Assembly: GCF_009910705.1 (NCBI RefSeq)
Contig: NZ_JAAAXJ010000019.1
Coordinates: 1 to 56,415, forward strand
Origin: Microvirga arsenatis
GTDB taxonomy: Bacteria > Pseudomonadota > Alphaproteobacteria > Rhizobiales > Beijerinckiaceae
DNA: 56,415 bases
Direction: 5' to 3'
The position numbers and the translations under genes were made by a program. Within the stretch, counting starts at the first letter, position 1; the number at the start of each line of letters is the position of its first letter. The notes below the pieces were generated by a model. It was not told the DNA's origin. It made no database searches and worked only from the letters and a program-made list of their open reading frames with translations. Positions 1-8,994 of the stretch are shown here, one piece after another.

Positions 1-66
1 CGTAAAACATTGGTAGTCTCGGTCATAGGCGTATCGCTCTTCTCGAAGAGGTTCTGGCAAGGCTTG

Positions 67-210
67 TCACCCGCCTCGGTACGCCGCCTTTCTCAAACCG
101 TCATCACCTAGATTCCGCCATAGCTCGTGGTCCGACACATCGCGGCTTGGAGGGAAGGTCAGCGCCGCTCCGACACCGATGAAGCCGAGCACAATCCAAA
201 AACGCGCCAT
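67..210 (-). CDS. Possible small membrane-anchored peptide
   Basis: A 47-codon frame opens with ATG and has a hydrophobic stretch at about residues 3-19 followed by a short polar tail, as in a small inner-membrane peptide. It lies about 160 bp downstream of the DUF411 gene on the same strand, so it could be the last gene of that operon. I recognise no family. The sequence beyond its stop also reads as plausible protein in a neighbouring frame up to the window edge, so this could be the start of a frameshifted longer gene. Confidence 0.3.
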   Translation of the reverse strand: MARFWIVLGFIGVGAALTFPPSRDVSDHELWRNLGDDGLRKAAYRGG

Positions 211-367
211 GCAACAAAGTCAAGCACTGGAAGAAATCCTGTTATTCCAAATTAGAGGGACCGCTTCAGCAGTCCGACAAAGACCGAGCCGCTGCGGAAC
301 GCTCTCTTCACAGCACAGCTCAGCCAGGAAACGGTCTCCGAGACTCGAGGCCCCTAAGGCCGTCGCG

Positions 368-850
368 TCAAAGCGCCCGCAGCCCCTGGTAGCGTGCAAA
401 GGTTGTGAGCCCACGGGGTCCGAACAGCACAACCTCGTAGGTGTCAGGTGCGGTGCCCTCGACCTCCATGCCAGGCGAGCCGACCGGCATGCCAGGGACG
501 GCAATCCCCTTCGCTTGAGGCTTCTCGGACAACAGCCGCTTGATGGCATCCGCCGGCACATGCCCCTCGACCACGTAGCCGCCCACTTCCGCGGTGTGGC
601 AGGAGGCGAGGGCCTGAGGCACGCCGAGTTTGATCTTGAGGCGATTGACCTCGGAGGTCTCCCTGATCTCGACAGGGAAGCCTGCCGCCCGGATATGGTC
701 AGCCCAACCGGAGCAGCATCCGCATGACGGATCCTTGGTCACGACGACTCTTGGCAAGGGTTGCGCGCGCGAGTGGTGGGGATAGCCAACAACCACTGAA
801 GTCGTGAGCCCTGCAAGAATGGCACGACGGGTGAAAAGCAAAGAACTCAT
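368..850 (-). CDS. DUF411 metal-binding protein, periplasmic
   Basis: This 160-residue protein belongs to the DUF411 family, whose members sit in copper-resistance loci and bind copper through cysteines. After an N-terminal Arg-Arg hydrophobic export signal (about residues 7-30) it shows the CGCC cluster typical of the family near residue 43 and a later SCHTA motif that supplies another Cys and a His. The length is normal. It is the third gene of a minus-strand group after a small His/Cys protein and a DUF305 protein, which supports a periplasmic copper-handling role. The exact metal and partner cannot be read from the sequence. Confidence 0.88.
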   Translation of the reverse strand: MSSLLFTRRAILAGLTTSVVVGYPHHSRAQPLPRVVVTKDPSCGCCSGWADHIRAAGFPVEIRETSEVNRLKIKLGVPQALASCHTAEVGGYVVEGHVPADAIKRLLSEKPQAKGIAVPGMPVGSPGMEVEGTAPDTYEVVLFGPRGLTTFARYQGLRAL

Positions 851-966
851 GGGGCTTCTCTATCGAAACGGTGACGGGAAAATGCCTGACGCCTGCGCGG
901 GTGCGCCTACAGCGTCCAAGTATCCCAGTGAAGGGCGGAGCTCCGTCCAGGGAGCACAGGCTGGAT

Positions 967-991
967 GGAGGTGCGCCACGGGCGCACCTCC
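967..991. other. Strong 11-bp hairpin between DUF305 and DUF411 genes
   Basis: Arms GGAGGTGCGCC and GGCGCACCTCC flank a 3-base loop. The hairpin lies in the 179-bp gap after the DUF305 gene, ahead of DUF411. No T-run follows on either strand, so it is not a classic intrinsic terminator; it may stabilise the upstream transcript or attenuate read-through. Confidence 0.5.
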
Positions 992-1029
992 ACTCGGATG
1001 GCCGGGGATTCGACTTTCGCGCTTTCGTT

Positions 1030-1470
1030 TCACTCGGCTCCCTTCGCCCTGAGCCAAGCCCTCATCTCGCCGATCTCACGCTCCTGTTCGCGGATGACAT
1101 CGGTGGCCCACTTCTTGGCCTGTTCGTCCTTGCCGTACTGCAAGACGACCTTGGCCATGTCGACGGCGCTCTGGTGGTGCGGGATCATGCCCTTCACGAA
1201 GGCGATGTCCGGGTCAGCGTTCTGGATGGCCTGCGCCATCGGCGCATGCATCTTGTCCACCGCCGCCGAATAAGCCTTTGTCGCTTCGGACTGATTGCCG
1301 GCCTGCGCTCCGGCCCCCTGCATCATGCCACTGCCATGCATCATCTGCCCCTGGGCTGTCGCTGCGGGTGCTCCGGTGGTGTGGTGCTGCTGACTGCTGC
1401 TTTGTGCCTGAGCCAAAGCGGGTCCAGCAATGGCAACGGCAGCAGTTACAATGAGAATGAGCGACTTCAT
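1030..1470 (-). CDS. DUF305 (CopM-type) periplasmic protein
   Basis: A 146-residue exported protein with a signal peptide at residues 1-20 and a Gln/His/Met-rich linker. The C-terminal half is a DUF305 helical domain with the family signature MIPHHQSAVDMA followed by helices ending in REQEREIGEM. DUF305 proteins such as cyanobacterial CopM bind copper in the periplasm. I chose the ATG at 1470 because AGGAGAA stands just upstream and the signal peptide begins there; a longer reading has no such support. It lies between a small His/Cys gene and DUF411 in the same orientation. Confidence 0.9.
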   Translation of the reverse strand: MKSLILIVTAAVAIAGPALAQAQSSSQQHHTTGAPAATAQGQMMHGSGMMQGAGAQAGNQSEATKAYSAAVDKMHAPMAQAIQNADPDIAFVKGMIPHHQSAVDMAKVVLQYGKDEQAKKWATDVIREQEREIGEMRAWLRAKGAE

Positions 1471-1706
1471 AACAGGTTCTCCTCGGTACGACATGGACGT
1501 CGGTTGTTGACGGCGCATGCTTGGATGACGTTTTCGCTGATGATGCCAAGCGAACGGCGCCTATGGATCATCGGGTAAGGGACCAGGGACCCGGGCTGAC
1601 GGGCGGCCTGGGGCATCGCACGCCCAGAGCTGGACAAGCGGTGAAAATCCCTGGGATGACGGAACAAGACTTGGGGAGCGACAAACGGGCGGAGCCGGTC
1701 GCGCTT

Positions 1707-2135
1707 TCAGACGATGAAGGAAGTTCGTGGCGGACGCTTCAGGCCAGCCGGGTCAATGCCGGCGCCCCCCTGGCTCACGAGCGCCTGGATGCCGGCCGTT
1801 GCGGTACGAGCGGGTTCGCCCGGTACGCCGAACGGCAGGGCCACTCCGCAGGCATTGGCGCAATGGGACCCGTAAGTCGTGCCTGCGCCGTCGGGCTCAC
1901 CGGAATTGAGACAGTGGGTGCAACTGTCGGAGGCTTTCACGAGGGCGACGCCTTCGCCACTCTCATGGTGCGAAGGCTGTGACACGCCCGTGTGGATGCG
2001 TCCTTCGGCATGGTGCGAAACAGTGTTGTGGACCTTGATGCCGGCCAAGGCACCGCTGTGCAGCGCGAACGCAGCCATCGCCACCAACATGAGGCTGGTG
2101 GCAAGGCGTCGTACGTGGGTCCACACAGAGTTCAA
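1707..2135 (-). CDS. Small His/Cys exported protein with RPPR tail (subtype A)
   Basis: A TTG start with AGGAG about 7 nt upstream gives a 142-residue protein with a hydrophobic anchor or signal at about residues 12-30, a His-rich segment (HHAEGRIH, SHHE), the cysteine motifs CTHC and HCANAC, and a tail ending LKRPPRTSFIV. A near-identical promoter, start and C-terminus recur at 27471-27888. The length and RPP-type tail recall DUF2946-like small metal-locus proteins, but I do not recognise a named family. It is the first gene of the DUF305-DUF411 group and has an FNR/FixK-type box 50 bp upstream. A metal-sensing or metal-binding role is inferred from His/Cys content and context. Confidence 0.72.
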   Translation of the reverse strand: MNSVWTHVRRLATSLMLVAMAAFALHSGALAGIKVHNTVSHHAEGRIHTGVSQPSHHESGEGVALVKASDSCTHCLNSGEPDGAGTTYGSHCANACGVALPFGVPGEPARTATAGIQALVSQGGAGIDPAGLKRPPRTSFIV

Positions 2136-2184
2136 TGAATTGCTCCTAACCCCTGACAATCTACTTGCTCGCCCACCGCCCGCA

Positions 2185-2198
2185 TTGCGCTGGATCAA
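2185..2198 (-). promoter_or_regulatory. FNR/FixK-type box
   Basis: On the minus strand this reads TTGATCCAGCGCAA, matching the TTGA-N6-(T/G)CAA pattern of FNR/FixK-class regulators. It lies 50 bp before the TTG start at 2135, compatible with a class II activator position near -41 and a short leader. The same 14-mer stands 49 bp before the paralogue at 27888. Confidence 0.65.
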
Positions 2199-2552
2199 AC
2201 CGGCAGCCTGCCTTGTTTGAGGTGCACGATAGGCAGCTTCCGGACGCCGCGTTGAGCCTCGACCAGGATGGATCTCCAGGATCGATCTATGGTGTCCCCG
2301 ACCGAATGCAAGCGTGGCGAAGCGAATCCGCGGAGCCGGGCGGTGGAGCGCGCATGCGTCCACGGATGCGCACGTCCTGGTACACCATCCCGGACGTTCC
2401 CGTTCGCATGGGATCGTGCAAGCGCGATCCTTCTCACAGGACCAGGGCTGAGGAGCGGATTTTGGCCACTTTCCGGACAAGCCCGGGCAAGGCCCGCCGG
2501 AACAAGATCGAGGTGCTGCCGTTGGGACCTTGACCACAAAACAGGTGACGCG
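2199..2552. other. Intergenic region without a convincing gene
   Basis: This stretch separates divergent small His/Cys genes. Short overlapping frames exist on both strands, but none has a ribosome-binding site, a signal peptide or a recognisable motif. It probably holds the promoter of the plus-strand gene at 2553; no clear CueR-like dyad is visible. Confidence 0.5.
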
Positions 2553-2903
2553 TTGGCTTACCTGCACCGTTTCATGTTCAGACGCCTTTTGGTCGCACTG
2601 GTCGCCTTCGGCCTCGTGGCCACGCCTTGGCATGGCGTGGCCCTGGCGGCCGGTCAGGCGTCTGCAGTGGAATTTCCCCATGCTCGGGTCCTCCATCAAG
2701 GGGACCACAACCATGCCCCCCCGGCGAAGGCCCATGCGGCGGGCCAGGGCTGCTGCCATCCCTCCTGCACCATGGCGGTCGTTCCATGTTCCCCTGGCCC
2801 TATGCAGGCCTGCCTTGTCTCAGCTTCCGTTCACGGCGCCCCTGACCTGATGCCGGCGCCGAATGTGCCGTCCGGCCTCGACCGCCCCCCGAAATTCGCC
2901 TGA
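2553..2903 (+). CDS. Small His/Cys exported protein with RPPK tail (subtype B)
   Basis: A 116-residue protein with an N-terminal membrane or signal segment (about residues 8-28), a His-rich stretch (HQGDHNHAPP), the motif GCCHPSCTMA and the C-terminus GLDRPPKFA. The TTG start was chosen because it aligns with the GTG start of the paralogue at 8529 (both begin M-A-x-L) and has AGGTGA just upstream; an ATG seven codons later is the alternative. It precedes the epimerase-fusion operon, and its 3' flank is repeated after the paralogue. No function is known to me. The CCHPxC motif suggests binding of a soft metal, which is inference. Confidence 0.68.
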   Translation: MAYLHRFMFRRLLVALVAFGLVATPWHGVALAAGQASAVEFPHARVLHQGDHNHAPPAKAHAAGQGCCHPSCTMAVVPCSPGPMQACLVSASVHGAPDLMPAPNVPSGLDRPPKFA

Positions 2904-3000
2904 CGTTTTGTGCCTGTTCCTGTGTCTGAGCGGCAGGTTCGCTCGGCCAGGCGCGGGTGGCCGCCCCTCAGGCGGGCCCCGAGGCCCAGACCGTTTCAGC

Positions 3001-3013
3001 GCGAGCGGCTCGG
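3001..3013 (+). repeat. Duplicated 3' flank, copy 1
   Basis: GCGAGCGGCTCGG begins exactly 98 bp after the stop of the RPPK gene ending at 2903. The same 13-mer begins exactly 98 bp after the stop of its paralogue at 8897, and similarity continues patchily downstream (GCCATGCCG, CGGACGC). This marks a duplicated gene-plus-flank unit. Confidence 0.7.
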
Positions 3014-3097
3014 TGAACCAATTGGCATCCCCGCAGCCATGCCGTCGCGAATCGGACGCCTGCCCAGCACCGATGCGAGACAACGGGAGAGTTAAAC

Positions 3098-5755
3098 ATG
3101 CCAGACCATGAAGATGTCGTCGTTCTGACGGGTGCGAGCGGCTTCATTGGCCGTGCCCTGATCAAGCGGCTCGCCGACCGCTACACGCTGGTCGCCCTCG
3201 ACCGGGCCGGCCCCCCGGATCCGCCCGCGCCGGCGCATGCCGTCGACTTCGACCTGGGCTCCGACGAGAGGATCGCGGCGGCGCTGGACGAGATCCGTCG
3301 GCGCTTTGGCACCCGGATTGCCTCCGTCATCCACCTTGCCGCCTACTATGACGTCTCGGGCGAGCCGAACCCGCTTTACGACAAGGTCACGGTTCAGGGC
3401 ACCCGCCGTCTCATCGACGGGTTCCAGGCATTCGAGGTGGAGCAGTTCGTGTTCGCCAGCACGATGCTGGTCCACAGGCCCACCGACCGGCCGGACGAGA
3501 CCATCAATGAGGACTCGCCCGTCGACCCGTCCTGGGCCTATCCGGAGTCGAAGGTGCGCACGGAAGCCCTGCTGCGCGAGCGGCATGGCCGCATTCCGGT
3601 GGTCATGCTCCGCATCGCCGGCGTCTACGATGACCTCGGCCACTCGCCGTTCGTCGCCGAGCAGGTGGCGCGCATCTACGAGCACCGGCTCATCGCCCAC
3701 TTCTACCCTGGCATGCTCTGCGCGGGGCAGTCGTTTGTTCATGTTGACGACCTCGCCGACGCCTTCGCCCGGGTCATCGACCGCCGGCGGGAGCTCCCGC
3801 CGGAGCTGCCGCTTCTCGTCGGCGAGCCCGAGGCGCTCGGATACGCCGAGGTGCAGAACATCATCGGCGAGGCGATGCACGGCGAGGACTGGACGACGGT
3901 TCGGATCCCAAAGTCCCTCGCCATGGCGGGCACATGGGTCCAGAGCGAGGTGCTGGGCGGCGACGAGTTCATCAAGCCCTGGATGGTCGAGCAATCGAGC
4001 GCCCATTACGTGCTCGACATCACCCGGGCGCGCCGGCTTCTCGGCTGGGAGCCGAAGCGTTCGCTGCGGGAGACGCTGCCGAAGATGGTGGCTGCCCTCA
4101 AGCGTGATCCCACAGGCTGGTACAAGGCGAACAAGCTCAATCGGGCGCTCGTCGCCTGGTACGGGCAGCGGCCGTCACACGCCGTGGCGGCGGACGGCGG
4201 CATGGGCGAGGGGGCGCGCGCCGCGCAGAAGGCTCCTGCCACGCATGATCACGCCGCCATGGAGCTCCCGCCGGCGGGCAAGGGCGCCCATGCGGATCAT
4301 ACCGGCCATGGCGGGATGACGGCTCGGGGCGGCCATGACCACATGGCGATGATGGAGGAGGACGCCCGTCGCACCCGCTGGGCGCACTTCGCCAACGTCG
4401 GGCTGGGCTTGTGGCTCGCGGCCAGTCCCCTCGTGTACGATTCGGTGACGAGCGAGACGGTGAGCGCCGCCGTGCGGGCGATCACGGCCGAGCGCGGGCT
4501 GCCGTCGGTCGAATGGCGGGCGGGCGCTCTGATGGCGAGCGATGTCGTCAGCGGCCTATTGATCGCCCTGTTCGGCGCCCTTTCGCTGTCCAGGCGCACG
4601 GCGTGGTTCGCGCAGTGGGCGAACGCGTTCATTGGCATCTGGCTTCTGTTCGCGCCGCTGCTGTTCTGGAGCCCGAGCGCCGCCCAATACCAGAACGACC
4701 TTCTCGTCGGCTCCCTGGTGATCGCCTTCGCGGTGCTCGTGCCGATGATGCCCGGCATGAGCATGGCGGGCATGATGGACCCCAAGGTCGTACCGCCGGG
4801 GTGGACTTATTGTCCTTCAACCGGCGCGCAGCGGCTTCCCATCGCCGCGATGGGGCTCATCGGGCTTCTGATTGCGCGCATGCTCACCGCCTACCAGCTC
4901 GGCCATGTCGACTATGCCTGGGAGCCGTTCTTCCTGGGCAACCCGGCCGACCCCAAGAACGGCACCGAGGAGATCATCACGTCCGACGTCTCACGGGCCT
5001 GGCCGATCCCGGACGCCGGCCTCGGCGCGGTGAGCTACATGCTTGAGATCCTGATGGCGGTCATGGGCACCCGCGACCGCTGGCGCACCATGCCCTGGAT
5101 GGTGACCTTCTTCGGTATCCTCGTCATCCCGCTCGGGGTGGTGAGCGTCTACTTCATCATCATCCAGCCCATCATGATCGGCACCTGGAGCACGCCGGCG
5201 CTCATTGCCGCGTTGGCGATGCTGGTCATGATCCCGTTCGCCCTCGACGAGGTGATTGCGATGGGGCAGTTCCTGTACTGGGCCCACCGGCAGGGCAAGC
5301 CGCTGCTGCGCACCTTCTTCCAGGGCGATGCCGTGGACGGCGGCCGGGAGGACCGGTCCGACAATCTGGCGAGCCCGGCCAAGTTCTGGGCGGACACGAC
5401 CCGTGGCATCACCCTGCCATGGACGCTCGGGCTCACGATCCTGATCGGCGCCTTCCTGATGCTGACCCGGGTGGTCCTCGGCACCGCGGGAGCGATGGCC
5501 AACAGCGACCACGTCATTGGGGCCTTAGCCATCACGGTTGCGATCATCGCGACGGCGGAGGTCGCCCGGGTGCTTCGTTTCATCAACGTGCCGCTCGGCG
5601 CTTGGCTGGTGATCGCGCCTTGGCTTCTCGACGGAGGATCCGGGATTGCCGCTGTCGCTGGCGTGATCCTGGGGCTCGCGCTGATCGGGCTCAGCCTGCC
5701 ACGCGGACGCCGGACAGCCGAGCACTACGCCAGCTGGGACCGCTACATCATCTGA
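3098..5755 (+). CDS. NAD-dependent epimerase fused to SPW-repeat and VKOR-like membrane domains
   Basis: An 885-residue fusion. Residues 1-345 are an extended SDR/epimerase with TGASGFIG at 12-19 and the YPESK catalytic pair (Tyr148, Lys152). A His/Met-rich linker (about 385-430) resembles metal-binding sequence. Residues about 430-550 hold SPW-type repeats (GLGLWLAASP, GIWLLFAP). Residues about 570-770 form a membrane domain resembling vitamin K epoxide reductase relatives, but the position where relatives usually carry WCxxC reads WSTP (697-700), so thiol redox chemistry is unlikely. Another SPW-like segment (LGAWLVIAPW) ends the protein. GGGAG precedes the ATG. It is followed 10 bp later by an SDR gene and then GH15, so it heads an operon. 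The substrate is unknown. Confidence 0.85.
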   Translation: MPDHEDVVVLTGASGFIGRALIKRLADRYTLVALDRAGPPDPPAPAHAVDFDLGSDERIAAALDEIRRRFGTRIASVIHLAAYYDVSGEPNPLYDKVTVQGTRRLIDGFQAFEVEQFVFASTMLVHRPTDRPDETINEDSPVDPSWAYPESKVRTEALLRERHGRIPVVMLRIAGVYDDLGHSPFVAEQVARIYEHRLIAHFYPGMLCAGQSFVHVDDLADAFARVIDRRRELPPELPLLVGEPEALGYAEVQNIIGEAMHGEDWTTVRIPKSLAMAGTWVQSEVLGGDEFIKPWMVEQSSAHYVLDITRARRLLGWEPKRSLRETLPKMVAALKRDPTGWYKANKLNRALVAWYGQRPSHAVAADGGMGEGARAAQKAPATHDHAAMELPPAGKGAHADHTGHGGMTARGGHDHMAMMEEDARRTRWAHFANVGLGLWLAASPLVYDSVTSETVSAAVRAITAERGLPSVEWRAGALMASDVVSGLLIALFGALSLSRRTAWFAQWANAFIGIWLLFAPLLFWSPSAAQYQNDLLVGSLVIAFAVLVPMMPGMSMAGMMDPKVVPPGWTYCPSTGAQRLPIAAMGLIGLLIARMLTAYQLGHVDYAWEPFFLGNPADPKNGTEEIITSDVSRAWPIPDAGLGAVSYMLEILMAVMGTRDRWRTMPWMVTFFGILVIPLGVVSVYFIIIQPIMIGTWSTPALIAALAMLVMIPFALDEVIAMGQFLYWAHRQGKPLLRTFFQGDAVDGGREDRSDNLASPAKFWADTTRGITLPWTLGLTILIGAFLMLTRVVLGTAGAMANSDHVIGALAITVAIIATAEVARVLRFINVPLGAWLVIAPWLLDGGSGIAAVAGVILGLALIGLSLPRGRRTAEHYASWDRYII

Positions 5756-5765
5756 GGAGTGCCCC

Positions 5766-6581
5766 ATGACCTTTGACCCTCGCCTTCCGCTTCGGGGCCA
5801 AAAGGCCCTTGTCACCGGCGCCAGCTCCGGCATTGGCGCCGCTATCGCCAGCGCGTTCGGTGCCGCCGGAGCCGCCGTCGGCGTCAACTACCGTTCGCAT
5901 CCCGAGGAGGCCGGGCGGATCGTCGAGGCGATCCGCGGCGCCGGCGGCGAGGCCATGGCGCTCAAGGCCGACGTATCGCGCGAGGACGAGGTGCGCACGA
6001 TGTTCGACGCCTTCGGCGACGCGTTCGGCCGCCTCGACGTCCTGGTCGCGAACTCCGGCGTCCAGCGGGACGCCGCCTTCGCCGAGATGACGCTGGACCA
6101 GTGGCGCCGGGTCATCGACGTCAACCTCACCGGCCAGTTCCTTTGTGCCCGCGAGGCGGTGCGCCGGTTCCTGGCCCAAGCTCCGGACCCGTCGGTCTCG
6201 CGGGCGACGGGCAAGATCATCTGCATGTCGTCGGTGCACGAGGTCATCCCATGGGCGGGGCATGTCAATTACGCAGCCTCGAAGGGCGGGGTGATGCTGA
6301 TGATGAAAAGCCTCGCGCAGGAGGTGGCGCAGGCCGGCATCCGGGTGAACGGCATTGCGCCGGGCGCCATCAGGACCCCGATCAACCGGGAGGCCTGGGA
6401 AACGCCCGAGGCGGAACGCAAGCTGCTCGAACTGATCCCCTATGCCCGGGTCGGGGAGCCGGAGGACATCGCCAGGGCGGCCGTGTGGCTGGCCTCCGAC
6501 GCCTCTGATTACGTCGTCGGCACCACCCTCTTCGTCGATGGCGGGATGACGCTCTATCCGGGTTTCCGGGAGAACGGTTAG
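5766..6581 (+). CDS. SDR family oxidoreductase, glucose 1-dehydrogenase-like
   Basis: A 271-residue classical short-chain dehydrogenase. It has the NAD(P)-binding TGASSGIG motif near residue 18, NSG where NAG is usual in the motif after beta-4, the catalytic SS...YAASK triad region at about 158-172, and PG plus a proline-rich segment after the active site. The C-terminus (DGGMTLYPGF) is typical of glucose 1-dehydrogenase-like members. GAGG lies before the ATG. It sits 10 bp after the epimerase fusion and 15 bp before GH15, so the three are probably cotranscribed, suggesting sugar or polyol metabolism under stress. The substrate is inferred only from family resemblance. Confidence 0.9.
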   Translation: MTFDPRLPLRGQKALVTGASSGIGAAIASAFGAAGAAVGVNYRSHPEEAGRIVEAIRGAGGEAMALKADVSREDEVRTMFDAFGDAFGRLDVLVANSGVQRDAAFAEMTLDQWRRVIDVNLTGQFLCAREAVRRFLAQAPDPSVSRATGKIICMSSVHEVIPWAGHVNYAASKGGVMLMMKSLAQEVAQAGIRVNGIAPGAIRTPINREAWETPEAERKLLELIPYARVGEPEDIARAAVWLASDASDYVVGTTLFVDGGMTLYPGFRENG

Positions 6582-6596
6582 GCAGGAGGAGAGCTG

Positions 6597-8390
6597 ATGC
6601 CATCCCGCATCGAGGATTACGCCCTGATCGGCGACTGCGAGACGGCGGCCCTGGTCGCGCGCGACGGCTCCATCGACTGGCTGTGCTGGCCCCGTTTCGA
6701 TTCGAGCGCCTGCTTCGCGGCCATGCTCGGGACCCCTGAGCACGGACGCTGGCTTCTCGCCCCGTCTGATCCGGCGCCACGCGTGCGCCGGCGCTACCGG
6801 GACGGGACACTGGTCCTGGAAACCGACTACGAGACCGCCGACGGTGCCGCCACGATCATGGACTTCATGCCGCCCCGCGGCACCGCCTCCGACCTGTTGC
6901 GGATCGTCCTCGGGCGCCGGGGGCAGGTTGCCATGCACACGGAGCTGGTGCTTCGGTTCGACTACGGCTCCGCCGTCCCCTGGGTCAGCCGGACAGAGGA
7001 TGGAGCAGCGCTCCAGGCCATCGCCGGGCCTGATCTGGTCATCTTGCGCACGCCGGTCCCGGTGCAGGGCAAGGATTTTCGGACTGTCGGCGAGTTCACC
7101 GTGTCTGAGGGCGAGGTGGTCCCCTTCGTCCTCTCCTATGGCCCGTCCCATCTCCCGCCTCCCGAGGCGATAGACCCGCTGGCTGCACTGCGTAACACCG
7201 AGGCGTTCTGGCAGGAGTGGTCAAGCCGTTGCCAGCACACGGGTCCTTGGCGGGACGCCGTGCTGCGCTCGCACATCACCCTCAAAGCCCTGACCTATCG
7301 GCCCACCGGCGGGATTGTGGCGGCGCCCACAACCTCGCTGCCGGAGCAGCTCGGTGGTGCCCGCAACTGGGATTACCGCTTCTGCTGGTTGCGGGACGCG
7401 ACGCTGACGCTCCTGTCCCTGATGGATGCCGGGTACAGGGACGAGGCCGAGGCCTGGAGGGCCTGGCTGCTGCGAGCTGTCGCGGGCAGTCCGCGGCAGA
7501 TGCAGATCATGTACGGCATCGCGGGCGAGCGGCGCCTCAGCGAGTGGGAGCCCTCCTGGCTCCCAGGCTACGAGTCCTCTGGACCGGTTCGCATCGGCAA
7601 CGCCGCTTACAGCCAGCGCCAGATCGATGTGTTCGGTGAAGTGATGGACGCCCTGTACCAGGGCCGACGTGGTGGGCTCCCCACACTGGAGGCCGGCTGG
7701 GCGCTGCAAAGAGACCTGGCCGGCCACCTGGAGAGTATTTGGGACCAACCCGATGAAGGGATCTGGGAGGTTCGAGGTGAACAGCGGCACTTCACGCACT
7801 CCAAGGTCATGGCCTGGGTTGCCTTCGACCGCATGATCCGCAGCGCTGAGGAGTTTGGGTTGGAAGGTCCCCTCGACCGATGGCGTCAGCTCCGGCAGCG
7901 GATTCATGAGGACGTGTGCGGCACAGGCTTCGATCCTGAGCTGGGTAGTTTCGTTCAGTCGTACGGGTCCAAGCACCTCGACGCGAGTCTGCTTTTGCTT
8001 CCATTGGTCGGATTCCTGCCGCCAAGCGATCCGAGGGTCCAGGGAACCGTCAGGGCCATCGAGCAGCGCCTGCTTGTCGATGGCACGTTCGTCCTTCGCT
8101 ACGACACGGCAGAGGCGGCTGACGGCCTGCCGCCGGGCGAGGGAGCATTTCTGGCCTGCAGCTTCTGGCTGGTTGACAATCTCGTCCTGCAGGGCCGTCG
8201 CGAGGAGGCTCGTGGGATGTTCGAACGTCTGCTGGCCTTGCGCAACGACGTCGGACTGCTGGCTGAGGAGTACGATCCTGTTGCGGGTCGCCAGGTCGGG
8301 AACTTTCCGCAGGCGTTCAGCCATCTCGCCCTCGCCAACAGCGCCCGCAATCTCGCGTTGGGCGACAGGCATGCTGCCCACCGGACCTGA
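6597..8390 (+). CDS. Glycoside hydrolase family 15 protein (glucoamylase/trehalase-like)
   Basis: A 597-residue cytoplasmic protein of the bacterial GH15 type. It opens with the family start IEDYALIGDCETAALV, carries GARNWDYRFCWLRDAT near residue 253, the acidic segment LSEWEPSWLPGY near 305-320, QIDVFGE near 342, and the closing motif GNFPQAFSHLALAN near 568. These fit an (alpha/alpha)6 barrel with two catalytic acids that cleaves alpha-linked glucosides. Bacterial members include trehalases and glucoamylases; the sequence alone does not decide. The start ATG follows GGAGGAGAG. Third gene of the stress operon. Confidence 0.92.
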   Translation: MPSRIEDYALIGDCETAALVARDGSIDWLCWPRFDSSACFAAMLGTPEHGRWLLAPSDPAPRVRRRYRDGTLVLETDYETADGAATIMDFMPPRGTASDLLRIVLGRRGQVAMHTELVLRFDYGSAVPWVSRTEDGAALQAIAGPDLVILRTPVPVQGKDFRTVGEFTVSEGEVVPFVLSYGPSHLPPPEAIDPLAALRNTEAFWQEWSSRCQHTGPWRDAVLRSHITLKALTYRPTGGIVAAPTTSLPEQLGGARNWDYRFCWLRDATLTLLSLMDAGYRDEAEAWRAWLLRAVAGSPRQMQIMYGIAGERRLSEWEPSWLPGYESSGPVRIGNAAYSQRQIDVFGEVMDALYQGRRGGLPTLEAGWALQRDLAGHLESIWDQPDEGIWEVRGEQRHFTHSKVMAWVAFDRMIRSAEEFGLEGPLDRWRQLRQRIHEDVCGTGFDPELGSFVQSYGSKHLDASLLLLPLVGFLPPSDPRVQGTVRAIEQRLLVDGTFVLRYDTAEAADGLPPGEGAFLACSFWLVDNLVLQGRREEARGMFERLLALRNDVGLLAEEYDPVAGRQVGNFPQAFSHLALANSARNLALGDRHAAHRT

Positions 8391-8528
8391 AACCTGAAAA
8401 GGAGAGAGGAACGCTGTGCGGCCGCTGCACAAAATTTGAGCCGGGCGAACGTGGCACGTTCAAGCCTGGCAGGGGAACAAATCAAAGCGGCTGTCGTTGG
8501 CGCCGAGACCCCTGCAACGGACGGTGCC

Positions 8529-8897
8529 GTGGCCAACCTGCTTCGCCTTGTGCTGACCCGCCTCCTGATCGCGATGATCGCCATCGCGCCCGCGAGCGCG
8601 TCTTGGCATGGAGCCGCGCAGGCCGCCGTCCAGGATCCCGCATGGCATTCGGACGTCATGCAGGGCGGGCACAAGCAAGCGGTGCATCGCCGGCCGGACC
8701 ACAAGCATTTCGCGCCGGCCAAGGCGCACGGGGCAGGACAGATTTGTTGCCATCCTGCCTGCACGATGGCGGCCGCTCCATCCCCGGGCGTTCCCGCACA
8801 GGCATTCCTGCTCTCGGCTCCGCTGCGGGTTGCCCCTGATCGCATCCCCCTGCCCAGATTTTCGTCCGGGCTCGACCGTCCCCCAAAGCTCGTTTGA
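8529..8897 (+). CDS. Small His/Cys exported protein with RPPK tail (subtype B paralogue)
   Basis: A 122-residue paralogue of the protein at 2553-2903. It has an N-terminal hydrophobic segment, a His-rich stretch (HKQAVHRRPDHKH), the motif ICCHPACTMA and the tail SGLDRPPKLV. The GTG start was chosen because it aligns with the M-A-x-L start of the paralogue. It lies about 140 bp after GH15 and before the copper-storage protein, so it is likely expressed as part of the copper island. The two copies plus their 3' flanks bracket the three-gene stress operon. Function unknown; metal binding is inferred. Confidence 0.7.
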   Translation: MANLLRLVLTRLLIAMIAIAPASASWHGAAQAAVQDPAWHSDVMQGGHKQAVHRRPDHKHFAPAKAHGAGQICCHPACTMAAAPSPGVPAQAFLLSAPLRVAPDRIPLPRFSSGLDRPPKLV

Positions 8898-8912
8898 CAT
8901 CTCGCGCCTCAG

Positions 8913-8932
8913 CACACTGCACCTGCAGTGTG
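8913..8932. other. Perfect palindrome after RPPK paralogue
   Basis: CACACTGCA and TGCAGTGTG arms flank two bases, just 15 bp after the stop codon at 8897. It could be a protein-binding dyad for the downstream copper-storage gene or part of a terminator; no T-run follows. Confidence 0.4.
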
Positions 8933-8994
8933 ACCGCGCGCCTGCGTCCTATCGGCCTTCTGCCCTTTAGGCCTGTCGGCCAGGACCTTTCTTA

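Noticed and set aside
8436..8449. TTGAGCCGGGCGAA upstream of the RPPK paralogue as an FNR-type box
   Set aside because: The second half-site is CGAA, not TCAA or GCAA, and the distance to the start (80 bp) differs from the others.
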